Of a DNA stretch of 64,000 nt, positions 57,174 to 64,000 are shown piece by piece; within the stretch, counting starts at the first letter, position 1, and the number at the start of each line of letters is the position of its first letter. The notes below the pieces were generated by a model. The model saw only the letters and a list, made by a program, of their open reading frames with translations. It was not told the DNA's origin and searched no databases. The stretch comes from JAFMDF01 sp965222705 (GTDB lineage: Bacteria > Bacteroidota > Bacteroidia > Chitinophagales > Saprospiraceae). The stretch is taken from contig CBDCUO010000026.1 in the NCBI GenBank assembly GCA_965222705.1, forward strand, positions 1-64,000. The letters are read 5' to 3'. Both the position numbers and the translations under genes were made by a program.

Positions 57174-57374
57174 ATGTCAAAATTTAGCTTCTTATTTTTA
57201 CTGCTCACTGTTAGCTTTTTTAGCTGCCAAAGTTCGGATACGAGTTCCGGTAAAAAAAATGGTGTATTCCCCGATGGCAAAAAATATCGCCTGACCCCAG
57301 TTGACTCAGAAGTGCAATTTCCCAAATGCAAGCATTGGTTTTCAACAATTTACAGAGGGAACCTTTGCTTTTAA
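57174..57374 (+). CDS. Lipoprotein, N-terminal part of a frameshifted gene
   Basis: 66 residues to a stop caused by a frame break at CCC 57321-57323. The N-terminus is a lipoprotein signal (MSKFSFLFLLLTVSFFSCQS, Cys18). The mature sequence SSDTSSGKKNGVFPDGKK leads to KYRLTPVDSEVQFP. The next residues in the +1 frame are NASIGFQQFTEGTFAF, in the gene part at 57301..57951. Joined with one base removed, the protein has 258 residues. Confidence 0.75.
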   Translation: MSKFSFLFLLLTVSFFSCQSSDTSSGKKNGVFPDGKKYRLTPVDSEVQFPKCKHWFSTIYRGNLCF

Positions 57375-57951
57375 TGTCAATAATTATACGCTCGGCGCAC
57401 AAACGCCAGATGCCAATGAACTCCTATGTGCCAACTCCGCAGAGGGACAACACATCCACTTAATTTTCGACAAAGAGCCTTATGCGGCAAAATATCAATC
57501 TATTTTTAATTATGAAAAACCGGACGGCCGTTATTACATGTTGGCTTTTTTGGGCAAATCTTATCATGAAAGCATCAAAACTCCCAATGCTTTTGTGGCG
57601 CATCGGGTAAGTATTAGGGATAATTCGATCTATGCGCGGTCAGATATTAAAGACCCCATGCTTTTTTACAGCCGTCCGAAAGGAACCTATGTGGGCAAAG
57701 ATGCCGAAAAAGTTATGCTTGATTTTTACCTGCTCAACTGCCGGCTGGAAGGACAAGCCTATAAGGTGCTGGCAGAAATTAACGGCGAGCAGCACATTAT
57801 TAGCAACTGGCAGTCCTATTATATTGAAGGATTGCCTTATGGCGAAAACACGATTAGGCTGACCTTGATTTTTAACAGTGGCGAAGTGGCACCTGCCAGA
57901 TTAAACCCTGTAGAAAGAACCTTTACTTTGAAAAAAGACCCTGCCGGCTAA
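57301..57951 (+). CDS. Lipoprotein, C-terminal part (conserved Bacteroidota family often labelled phosphopeptide-binding)
   Basis: The meaningful frame starts at AAT 57325, just after the CCC run; the TTG at 57301 is inside the upstream part. The domain has the family's hallmarks: NNYTLGAQTPDAN, ANSAEGQHIHLIFD, MLAFLGKSYHESIKTPNAFV, MLFYSRPKGTYVGKDAEKVM, DFYLLNC, IEGLPYGENTIRL and LNPVERTFTL. Related proteins in databases are often called phosphopeptide-binding protein, a label I recall but cannot justify from sequence. Probably an envelope lipoprotein of unknown function. It is followed after 131 bases by the tetR gene. Confidence 0.75.
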   Translation: MTQKCNFPNASIGFQQFTEGTFAFNVNNYTLGAQTPDANELLCANSAEGQHIHLIFDKEPYAAKYQSIFNYEKPDGRYYMLAFLGKSYHESIKTPNAFVAHRVSIRDNSIYARSDIKDPMLFYSRPKGTYVGKDAEKVMLDFYLLNCRLEGQAYKVLAEINGEQHIISNWQSYYIEGLPYGENTIRLTLIFNSGEVAPARLNPVERTFTLKKDPAG

Positions 57952-58016
57952 TAGCATATTTCGATTTTTTTATCTTAAAATGCCCCAATTAGTTGCTAGT
58001 GCCAATATTATTGCCT

Positions 58017-58024
58017 TATCTTTG
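58017..58024 (+). promoter_or_regulatory. -7 element of the tetR-pks promoter
   Basis: TATCTTTG matches the Bacteroidota -7 consensus TAnnTTTG. A TTG lies 21 bases upstream (57992-57994), slightly off the 19-base optimum. The palindrome at 58028-58053 starts 4 bases downstream, over the expected transcription start. Confidence 0.55.
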
Positions 58025-58027
58025 TGC

Positions 58028-58053
58028 GGTACTAACGAAACAAAAATAGTACC
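58028..58053. promoter_or_regulatory. Probable TetR operator
   Basis: GGTACTA (58028-58034) and TAGTACC (58047-58053) are perfect inverted half-sites separated by 12 bases. The site lies between the -7 element and the ATG at 58083, where repressor binding would block initiation. Position, symmetry and the adjacent tetR gene suggest autoregulation and control of the downstream synthase (inference). Confidence 0.6.
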
Positions 58054-58082
58054 ACTAGTCTTTTCAAGACATAAGTAAGAAT

Positions 58083-58700
58083 ATGATAGCAAAAAGCCGA
58101 ATTATATCCATTGCTACTAAACTATTCTTAAAACATGGGGTGAAAGCCGTTACGATTGACCGCATTGTTAAAGAATTGCATACTTCTAAGCGAACGGTTT
58201 ATAATCACTTTTCCGACAAGACCGCTTTACTAAGGGCTTGTCTAGCGGTTTATCATGCAGAAGTCAAAAAAGAAAACGAAACAATCATTGCAGAAGCAGA
58301 TAATGCTATTGCCGCTATGGGGCATTTGCTACAACCCATTATTCGAAGGGCGAACGTGGTAAACCCCAATTTTTTTAATGATATACTCTACTACTATCCT
58401 GGACTATTGAGTGAATCCTATGAAAATGCGGGCAATTTTGCGCATCAAAACCTGGTGGACCTGGCTAATTGGGGAATCGAAGAGGGCATTTTTAAAAAAG
58501 ATTTGGACATAGAAGTCGCTGTCAAAACCGTGCTGGAAATGCTTAAGCTATTAAAAAACACCAACCTGTTTCCGATGGAACATTTTAGCAAAGAACGACT
58601 CACTTTTGGCATTTTAATTCCCTATATGCGGGGACTATGTACGGAAAAAGGTCTGGAAATATTGGCTATGGAAGAGGAGTTGTTTCGGATAGCTTTATAA
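58083..58700 (+). CDS. TetR/AcrR-family transcriptional regulator
   Basis: 205 residues, a typical length. The N-terminal helix-turn-helix has ATKLFLKHGVKAVTIDRIVK and HTSKRTVYNHFSDKTALLRA. The C-terminal ligand-binding and dimer half is all helical and not assignable to a ligand. A palindromic operator at 58028-58053 lies just upstream. The gene is followed 38 bases later by the synthase, so it probably represses itself and the synthase operon, with release by a lipid-type or product ligand (inference). Confidence 0.92.
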   Translation: MIAKSRIISIATKLFLKHGVKAVTIDRIVKELHTSKRTVYNHFSDKTALLRACLAVYHAEVKKENETIIAEADNAIAAMGHLLQPIIRRANVVNPNFFNDILYYYPGLLSESYENAGNFAHQNLVDLANWGIEEGIFKKDLDIEVAVKTVLEMLKLLKNTNLFPMEHFSKERLTFGILIPYMRGLCTEKGLEILAMEEELFRIAL

Positions 58701-58738
58701 AAAATTGCCTAAGAAGGAAAAATCAATTATAAAAATAC

Positions 58739-61700
58739 ATGGATCTAAACAATTCTCTAAGAAAGACACCCGTTGCCATTATCGGCTTATCAGCCATTTT
58801 TGCAGATGCTCGCAACGTAGAAGAATTTTGGACCAATATTATTCAAGCGAAAGATAGCATTACCGATGTTCCTGAAACGCGTTGGAATATCGCAGACTAC
58901 TATGACCCCGATAGGACCGCTCCCGACAAGACCTATTGTAAAAGAGGGGGATTTCTGCCAGATATTGATTTTAATCCAATGGAGTTTGGTTTGCCACCAA
59001 ATATTTTAGAAGTGACAGATGCATCGCAATTATTGGGTTTGGTCGCTGCCAGAGATGCCTTGGAAGATGCAGGGTATGGCCAAAAATCTCCAAGATTCAC
59101 CAAAGAATTAAAGGCAAAAACAGGCGTATTATTAGGCGTTGGTGGCGGGCAAAAATTAATTACGCCTTTAATCGCTCGATTGCAATATCCGATATGGGAG
59201 AAAGCCTTGCGGGCGAGCGGTGTGACAGAGGAGGACATTCCACCTATCATAGATAAAATGAAAAAGGCCTATGTCGGCTGGAATGAAAATTCTTTTCCCG
59301 GTCTTCTAGGCAACGTAATTTCGGGACGGATCACCAATCGCTTTGACTTGGGAGGTATCAACTCAGTGGTGGATGCTGCTTGTGCAGCTTCTTTGAGTGC
59401 GATAAAAATGGCGTTGAGCGAATTGGTGGAAGGTCGAGCGGATATGATGCTAACTGGTGGTGTGGATACGGACAATTCGCCTTTTATGTATATGTCCTTT
59501 AGCAAGACGCCAGCCTTTTCCAAATCCGGCTATATTCGTCCTTTCGATGCAGAGGCAGATGGAATGTTAATCGGTGAAGGGTTAGGTATGCTGATCTTAA
59601 AAAGGTTGGAAGATGCGGAAAGAGATGGCGACCAAATTTATGCAGTCATAAAGGGCGTAGGCACTTCCAGCGACGGTCGTTTTAAATCTGTCTATGCGCC
59701 GCGTTCTTCTGGGCAGGCGATGGCAATTCAACGTGCTTATGACGAGGCGGGATTTGACCCCAAAACGGTCGGACTTTTAGAGGCACATGGTACAGGCACA
59801 GGCGCAGGCGACCCAACCGAATTTACTTCCATACAAATGATTTTTGGCAAGGATAACCCACAAAAGCAGCACATTGCACTAGGATCTGTGAAATCGCAAA
59901 TCGGACATACCAAAGCAGCAGCAGGAGCAGCGGGAATTATAAAAACGGCCTTGGCTTTGCATCATAAAATATTGCCGCCGACTATCAATGTAGAGCAACC
60001 CAACCCAAAATTTGACATTGAAAATTCTGCTATTTATATCAATGCCAAAACCCGTCCCTGGCTCAATAGCAATGCGCCCCGACGGGCAAGTGTAAGTGCC
60101 TTCGGTTTTGGAGGCATTAATGTGCATATTGCCTTAGAAGAGTATCAAAAAACACAACGATCAGCTTATCGTTTGCATCAGCCTTATAAAACAATTATAT
60201 TAAACACTAACAGACCTGACGAGTTATTAGCATTGTGTAAAAAATGCCTAAAAAACATTGATAATGAGGGAAATAGGGCTTTTTTTGAGCTAATAAAAAG
60301 TAGCACTAAAAGCAGTATTCCGCAAAATCAGGCTCGTTTGGGTTTCATCGCATCCAATGCAAAAGAATGTAAAGAGTTATTACAAATTGCCATTGAAAAC
60401 TTGCAAAATAATACCGCTAATTGGGAACACCCCAGAGGTATTTACTATCTAGCAAGTGGCGTAGCTAATGATACCAAAGTGGTAGCATTATTTGCTGGAC
60501 AAGGTTCGCAATATGTGGGTATGGGCAAAGAAGTTGTCAATGCTTTTCCGCCCCTCTTGGAAAGTTTTGAAAAAATTGACTTAACTTTTGAAAATGAAGG
60601 TAAAAAGCCATTATCTAAAACCATTTTCCCAATTCCTGTTTTCAATAAGACCGATGAAAAAACGCAACAAACGGAATTGACTCAAACCCAAAATGCACAA
60701 CCTGCTATCGGCACTTTGAGCATGGGGTTATACAAAATATTGCAACAAGCGGGTTTTAAAGCTGATTTTACCGCAGGGCATAGTTTTGGCGAATTGGCAG
60801 CGCTTTGGGCAGCAGGTGTTTATGATGATGCCACTTTTTTAGCCTTAGCTAAAGCAAGGGGAGAGGTGATGGCAGCCACCAATCCCAACGCAGAAACGGG
60901 AATGATGTTAGCAGTAAAAGCACCTTTAGCGCAGATTGAACAAGCAATTACCAGTTTGCAAGGTGTAACTATAGCTAATATAAATACCACCAATCAAGTG
61001 ATCTTGGGAGGCAGTAAAGCGGCGATTGAAAATGCCGCAACTACCTTAAAAAATAATGGCTTTTCTGTAGTGCCTTTGCCTGTTTCAGCAGCTTTTCATA
61101 CCGAATTTGTAGGGCATGCGCAATTGCCTTTTGCCAATTTTATTGCTCAACAAAAATTCCATTCGCCACAAGTCCCTGTTTATTCCAATACAACGGGCAA
61201 CCCCTATCCCAATGAGCCTGCTTCCATTCAAAGTATTTTACAAGCACATATTTTAAAACCTGTTTTATTTAAAAATCAGATTGAAAATATCCATCGAGCA
61301 GGTGGGCGTATTTTTGTAGAATTTGGCCCCAAAGGAATACTAACCAATTTGGTAAAAGATATTTTAGAAGGACAGGATTTTCAGGCAATTGCCTTAAACC
61401 CAAATGCCCGAAAAGACAGCGATTTGCAATTGCGCCAGGCGGTGATGCAATTAAGGGTTTTAGGCTTACCAATTAATGAAATTGATATTTATAAAAAACT
61501 ATCGAAAGCAACCCCAAAAGCAACTAAATTAAACGTCAAATTAAGCGGGCATAATTATGTGAGTGAACCAACCAAAAAGGCCTATTTGGATGCTTTAAAT
61601 AATGGGCATAAAATCAAAGAAGGCAGCACGACTGTCATTGAAAAGCCAGTCATTAAAGAAGTTGAAAAAATAGTCGAGGTTGAAAAATTTATAGAAGTCC

Positions 61701-62722
61701 CCGTCGAAAAAATAGTAGAAAAAATTATTTATCAAAATAACGAAGAAGAAGCAATGAATAAAGAACTCATCCAATTACTCCAAACTACATTAGCACATTT
61801 TAAAACACAGCAGACCAAATCCCTAGAGATATTCGAGCGTTTCCTTTCCGAGCAAAACCAACAATCCCAACAGTTATTGAGCATATTGTCTCATCAGTTA
61901 CAAAATGCTGACAACCAGGAGAGTATAAGCAATGTCCCTAATGGGCCAGCTATTTCTAATGGTAAAGAAAATGTACTTTCGACTACTCCGCTTGCAACGG
62001 CAGCCAAGCCTTCATTTCCACCTATTGTCGAAGAAAAAGTAGCAGCGGTAACCAAAGAACCTGTTGCCAATGAACCAGTTGCCAGCAACCGACAACCAAC
62101 AACAAAAAGCAATGGTTTAGATAAATCCAAGGTAGAAAACATTTTGCTCACAGTGATTTCTGAAAAAACGGGCTACCCTACTGAAATGTTGGAGCTCAAT
62201 ATGGATATGGAAGCGGACTTGGGTATTGATTCCATCAAGCGGGTAGAGATATTTGGAGCTATGACGGAAGATTATCCAGAAGTGAGTGGCATTAATCCAA
62301 ATGACTTGACCGAGTTGCGAACTTTGGGGCAAATCGTAGATTATTTGGCAGGGAAAACGGGAGATTTTGTTGCTGGTTACCGGTTGCCAGTTGCCAGTGA
62401 GCCAGTGAGCCAATTGCCGACAACTGGCAACCGACAACCAACAACAAAAAGCAATGGTTTAGATAAATCCAAGGTAGAAAACATTTTGCTCACAGTGATT
62501 TCTGAAAAAACGGGCTACCCTACTGAAATGTTGGAGCTCAATATGGATATGGAAGCGGACTTGGGTATTGATTCCATCAAGCGGGTAGAGATATTTGGAG
62601 CTATGACGGAAGATTATCCAGAAGTGAGTGGCATTAATCCAAATGACTTGACCGAGTTGCGAACTTTGGGACAAATCGTAGATTATTTGGTAGGAGTGGA
62701 TAAAAAAAAAGTGCTAGCCTAA
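58739..62722 (+). CDS. Type I polyketide / PUFA-type synthase, N-terminal part: KS-AT-ACP-ACP
   Basis: 1327 residues before a stop after an A9 run. The ketosynthase (~10-470) has catalytic Cys215 (VDAACAASLSAIKM), His350 (EAHGTGTGAGDPTEF) and His390 (GSVKSQIGHTKAAAG). The acyltransferase (~580-900) has GQGSQYVGMG and the active Ser682 in TAGHSFGELAALW. A charged linker with repeated VEKIVEV-type coiled-coil sequence follows at ~960-1060. Two acyl carrier domains (~1126-1205, ~1240-1319) carry LGIDSIKRVEI, with phosphopantetheine serines at 1165 and 1279. The DSIKR motif and KS-AT-ACPn-KR order are those of PfaA-type polyunsaturated-fatty-acid synthases. Product unknown. The next part is in another frame at 62704..64000; one gene is likely. 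Confidence 0.9.
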   Translation: MDLNNSLRKTPVAIIGLSAIFADARNVEEFWTNIIQAKDSITDVPETRWNIADYYDPDRTAPDKTYCKRGGFLPDIDFNPMEFGLPPNILEVTDASQLLGLVAARDALEDAGYGQKSPRFTKELKAKTGVLLGVGGGQKLITPLIARLQYPIWEKALRASGVTEEDIPPIIDKMKKAYVGWNENSFPGLLGNVISGRITNRFDLGGINSVVDAACAASLSAIKMALSELVEGRADMMLTGGVDTDNSPFMYMSFSKTPAFSKSGYIRPFDAEADGMLIGEGLGMLILKRLEDAERDGDQIYAVIKGVGTSSDGRFKSVYAPRSSGQAMAIQRAYDEAGFDPKTVGLLEAHGTGTGAGDPTEFTSIQMIFGKDNPQKQHIALGSVKSQIGHTKAAAGAAGIIKTALALHHKILPPTINVEQPNPKFDIENSAIYINAKTRPWLNSNAPRRASVSAFGFGGINVHIALEEYQKTQRSAYRLHQPYKTIILNTNRPDELLALCKKCLKNIDNEGNRAFFELIKSSTKSSIPQNQARLGFIASNAKECKELLQIAIENLQNNTANWEHPRGIYYLASGVANDTKVVALFAGQGSQYVGMGKEVVNAFPPLLESFEKIDLTFENEGKKPLSKTIFPIPVFNKTDEKTQQTELTQTQNAQPAIGTLSMGLYKILQQAGFKADFTAGHSFGELAALWAAGVYDDATFLALAKARGEVMAATNPNAETGMMLAVKAPLAQIEQAITSLQGVTIANINTTNQVILGGSKAAIENAATTLKNNGFSVVPLPVSAAFHTEFVGHAQLPFANFIAQQKFHSPQVPVYSNTTGNPYPNEPASIQSILQAHILKPVLFKNQIENIHRAGGRIFVEFGPKGILTNLVKDILEGQDFQAIALNPNARKDSDLQLRQAVMQLRVLGLPINEIDIYKKLSKATPKATKLNVKLSGHNYVSEPTKKAYLDALNNGHKIKEGSTTVIEKPVIKEVEKIVEVEKFIEVPVEKIVEKIIYQNNEEEAMNKELIQLLQTTLAHFKTQQTKSLEIFERFLSEQNQQSQQLLSILSHQLQNADNQESISNVPNGPAISNGKENVLSTTPLATAAKPSFPPIVEEKVAAVTKEPVANEPVASNRQPTTKSNGLDKSKVENILLTVISEKTGYPTEMLELNMDMEADLGIDSIKRVEIFGAMTEDYPEVSGINPNDLTELRTLGQIVDYLAGKTGDFVAGYRLPVASEPVSQLPTTGNRQPTTKSNGLDKSKVENILLTVISEKTGYPTEMLELNMDMEADLGIDSIKRVEIFGAMTEDYPEVSGINPNDLTELRTLGQIVDYLVGVDKKKVLA
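62085..62348 (+). repeat. ACP-coding direct repeat, copy 1
   Basis: 264 bases identical to 62427..62690 except one base (G62329 versus A62671, synonymous). The copies are offset by 342 bases, exactly 114 codons. Each encodes a linker and a whole acyl carrier domain. Near identity points to recent duplication or gene conversion. Confidence 0.95.
62382..62432 (+). repeat. Inverted repeat in the inter-ACP linker
   Basis: GGTTGCCAGTT (62382-62392) and AACTGGCAACC (62422-62432) are perfect 11-bp arms with a 29-base loop. The loop itself contains GCCAGTGA and GAGCCAGTGA short repeats. The protein here is a low-complexity VASEPVSQLPTTGNRQP linker, so the linker may have grown from a palindromic repeat element in frame. 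Confidence 0.6.
62427..62690 (+). repeat. ACP-coding direct repeat, copy 2
   Basis: The second copy of the repeat at 62085..62348, in the same frame, with one mismatch in 264 bases. Repeats like this can change ACP number by recombination and can collapse in assemblies. Confidence 0.95.
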
Positions 62723-64000
62723 GTCTCGAAACTAAATTAGCAAATACGCTTGAAGTAGCAGGTGCTTTTAAAATGCCTGCTACTTTCAAAATTAAAACTG
62801 CCTCCTTTCGCGATGTAAGCAGGCATAAAGTTGACTTAGTATATCTTCCCCCACCTGATTTTTTAGCATTTACTTTACCCCCTACTCATATTATTTTAAT
62901 CACCAATAATGGTGCTTTGCTGACGACTGAATTGCAACAAGCTTTGGAACAAAAAGGCAATAAAGTGGTCGTCTTAAACCTACACCCAGTAGTTGAAAAT
63001 CCAGTTCAAAAAAATGCGGTTACTTTGACCGAAAATACGGACGAAGCGATTGCCAAAGCCCTTCAAAGTATTGAACAACAATACGGAAAAGTAGGGACTT
63101 TTATCCATCTCCATCCCCATTTGGAGTTTCAAAATGGCAATTTTGCTCAACATTTTAAAACAGAAAAAATCATTTTAAAAACCGTCTTTTTACTCGCCAA
63201 ACATTTACAAAAATCTTTAACAGAGCTGGGAAATGTGCAAAGATCTAGTTTTTTGACTATCAGCCAATTAGACGGAGAGCTGGGGCAAGGAAAGAGAGGG
63301 AATATTTCCGTTTTAGGAGGCGGATTAAGAGGCTTAGTAAAGTCGTTGAATTTAGAATGGTCAAATGTTTTTTGCCGAGCAGTTGATATAGCTCCTGAAT
63401 TATCAACAGAACAAAAATCCAAGCAAGTCATTGCTGAATTGCACGATGCAGATGTGTCTATTACAGAAACGGGTTTTTCAAAAGAGGGCCGAAAAACGAT
63501 AGTTGCAACACCTGTCAACGTCAAAGAAAATCGGGAGATAAAAACGACCGTTACCAAAGATTCCGTTTTTTTGGTAAGTGGTGGCGCAAAGGGCGTGACG
63601 GCAACTTGTGTTAAGGAAATTGCCAAGACTTTTCAATGTAAATTTATTTTATTAGGACGTTCTTCCAATGATTTTGAAATACCGTCTTTTGCCAAAGATG
63701 AAAATGATGAAGGCACATTGAAGCGGTTAATCATGGAAGATTTAAAATCAAAAGGCGAAGCACCGAGTTTGCCAAAAGTCAAATCTATTTATAATGAAAT
63801 TGTTTCCAAAAAAGAAATTCAAGACACATTGGATGTGATCGCTAATTATGGTGCTGAAGCCGTCTATTTACGAGGAGATGTGACCGATGCTGCTAGTTTT
63901 AAAACAGCATTAGCTCAGATTACCACCAAATTAGGCACAATTACAGGTGTGATTCATGGAGCAGGCAGATTAGCAGATAAATACATTCAAGACAAAACAG
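62704..64000 (+). CDS. Synthase continuation: ketoreductase region (frame-shifted from upstream, runs off the window)
   Basis: The frame is open from 62704 to the window end (432 codons), with no stop and no good ribosome start. It continues the synthase: the upstream frame VDKKK would pass by a -1 shift in A9 (62702-62710) to SASLSLETKLANTLEV. The first ~260 residues are the structural half of a PUFA-type ketoreductase (VVVLNLHPVVEN, SFLTISQLDGELGQ, LGGGLRGLVKSLNLEW, VFCRAVDIAPEL). The NADPH-binding half follows (VFLVSGGAKGVTATCVKEIA, LLGRSSND, ITGVIHGAGRLADKYI). ATG 62776 would be a possible start if it were a separate gene, but the domain order favours one polypeptide. A dehydratase part may follow outside the window. 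Confidence 0.8.

Noticed and set aside
62117..62674. Two minus-strand ORFs with the same sequence
   Set aside because: They are antisense to the duplicated ACP domains; their identity only reflects the DNA repeat.

Overview
The window looks like a chromosomal segment of a member of the Bacteroidota, most likely of the Saprospiraceae or a close relative. The evidence is type IX secretion (T9SS) C-terminal domains of type A and type B, SprB-like repeats, TonB-dependent receptors with carboxypeptidase-like N-terminal domains, the near absence of Shine-Dalgarno sites, and one perfect Bacteroidota promoter (TTTG-N19-TACTTTTG). The family-level placement is inference. I saw no rRNA, tRNA, CRISPR array, transposase or prophage genes.

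Layout. (1) Positions 1-25.8 kb hold seven very large or medium secreted surface proteins. Five are on the minus strand up to 18083 and two are on the plus strand from 19459, with a 1.4 kb AT-rich divergent gap between them. Five of the proteins share one N-terminal beta-rich module of about 150 residues (six copies in all), joined to different stalks: a thrombospondin-type-3 (TSP3) calcium rod, Ig-like repeats, or SprB-like repeats. They also end differently: T9SS type A, T9SS type B, or an unrecognised ~300-residue module shared by three giants. (2) 25.9-32.5 kb is a tryptophan cluster, trpC-trpF-trpB-[TonB-dependent receptor]-trpA, with no trpE, trpG or trpD in the window. (3) 32.6-37.7 kb is a MoxR AAA ATPase followed by a membrane protein with vWA-like and FGE/SUMF-fold domains, resembling MoxR-vWA regulated systems. 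(4) 38-52.6 kb is mixed housekeeping and envelope genes: nitroreductase, HEAT-like protein, outer-membrane beta-barrel protein, orphan histidine kinase, a PorE-like protein ending in SPOR, DUF192 protein, TPR protein, UvrD/PcrA helicase, RNase HII and M14 peptidase. (5) 52.9-58 kb holds a coiled-coil membrane protein, a small ribbon-helix-helix-like protein, a GAF protein and a lipoprotein. (6) 58-64 kb is a TetR regulator with a likely operator, then a polyketide/polyunsaturated-fatty-acid-type synthase (KS-AT-ACP-ACP-KR...) running off the window.

The most striking feature is the surface-protein cluster. It combines one repeated N-terminal module with three kinds of C-terminal module, and the third kind carries two dockerin-like DxNxDG loops. 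The second is a set of five single-base frame breaks, all in homopolymer runs. Four are +1 at GGG or CCC triplets and one is -1 in an A9 run. They split four otherwise well-preserved genes. Sequencing error is the simplest explanation, but three of the four +1 sites put GGG or CCC exactly in frame, which is the classical context for +1 slippage.
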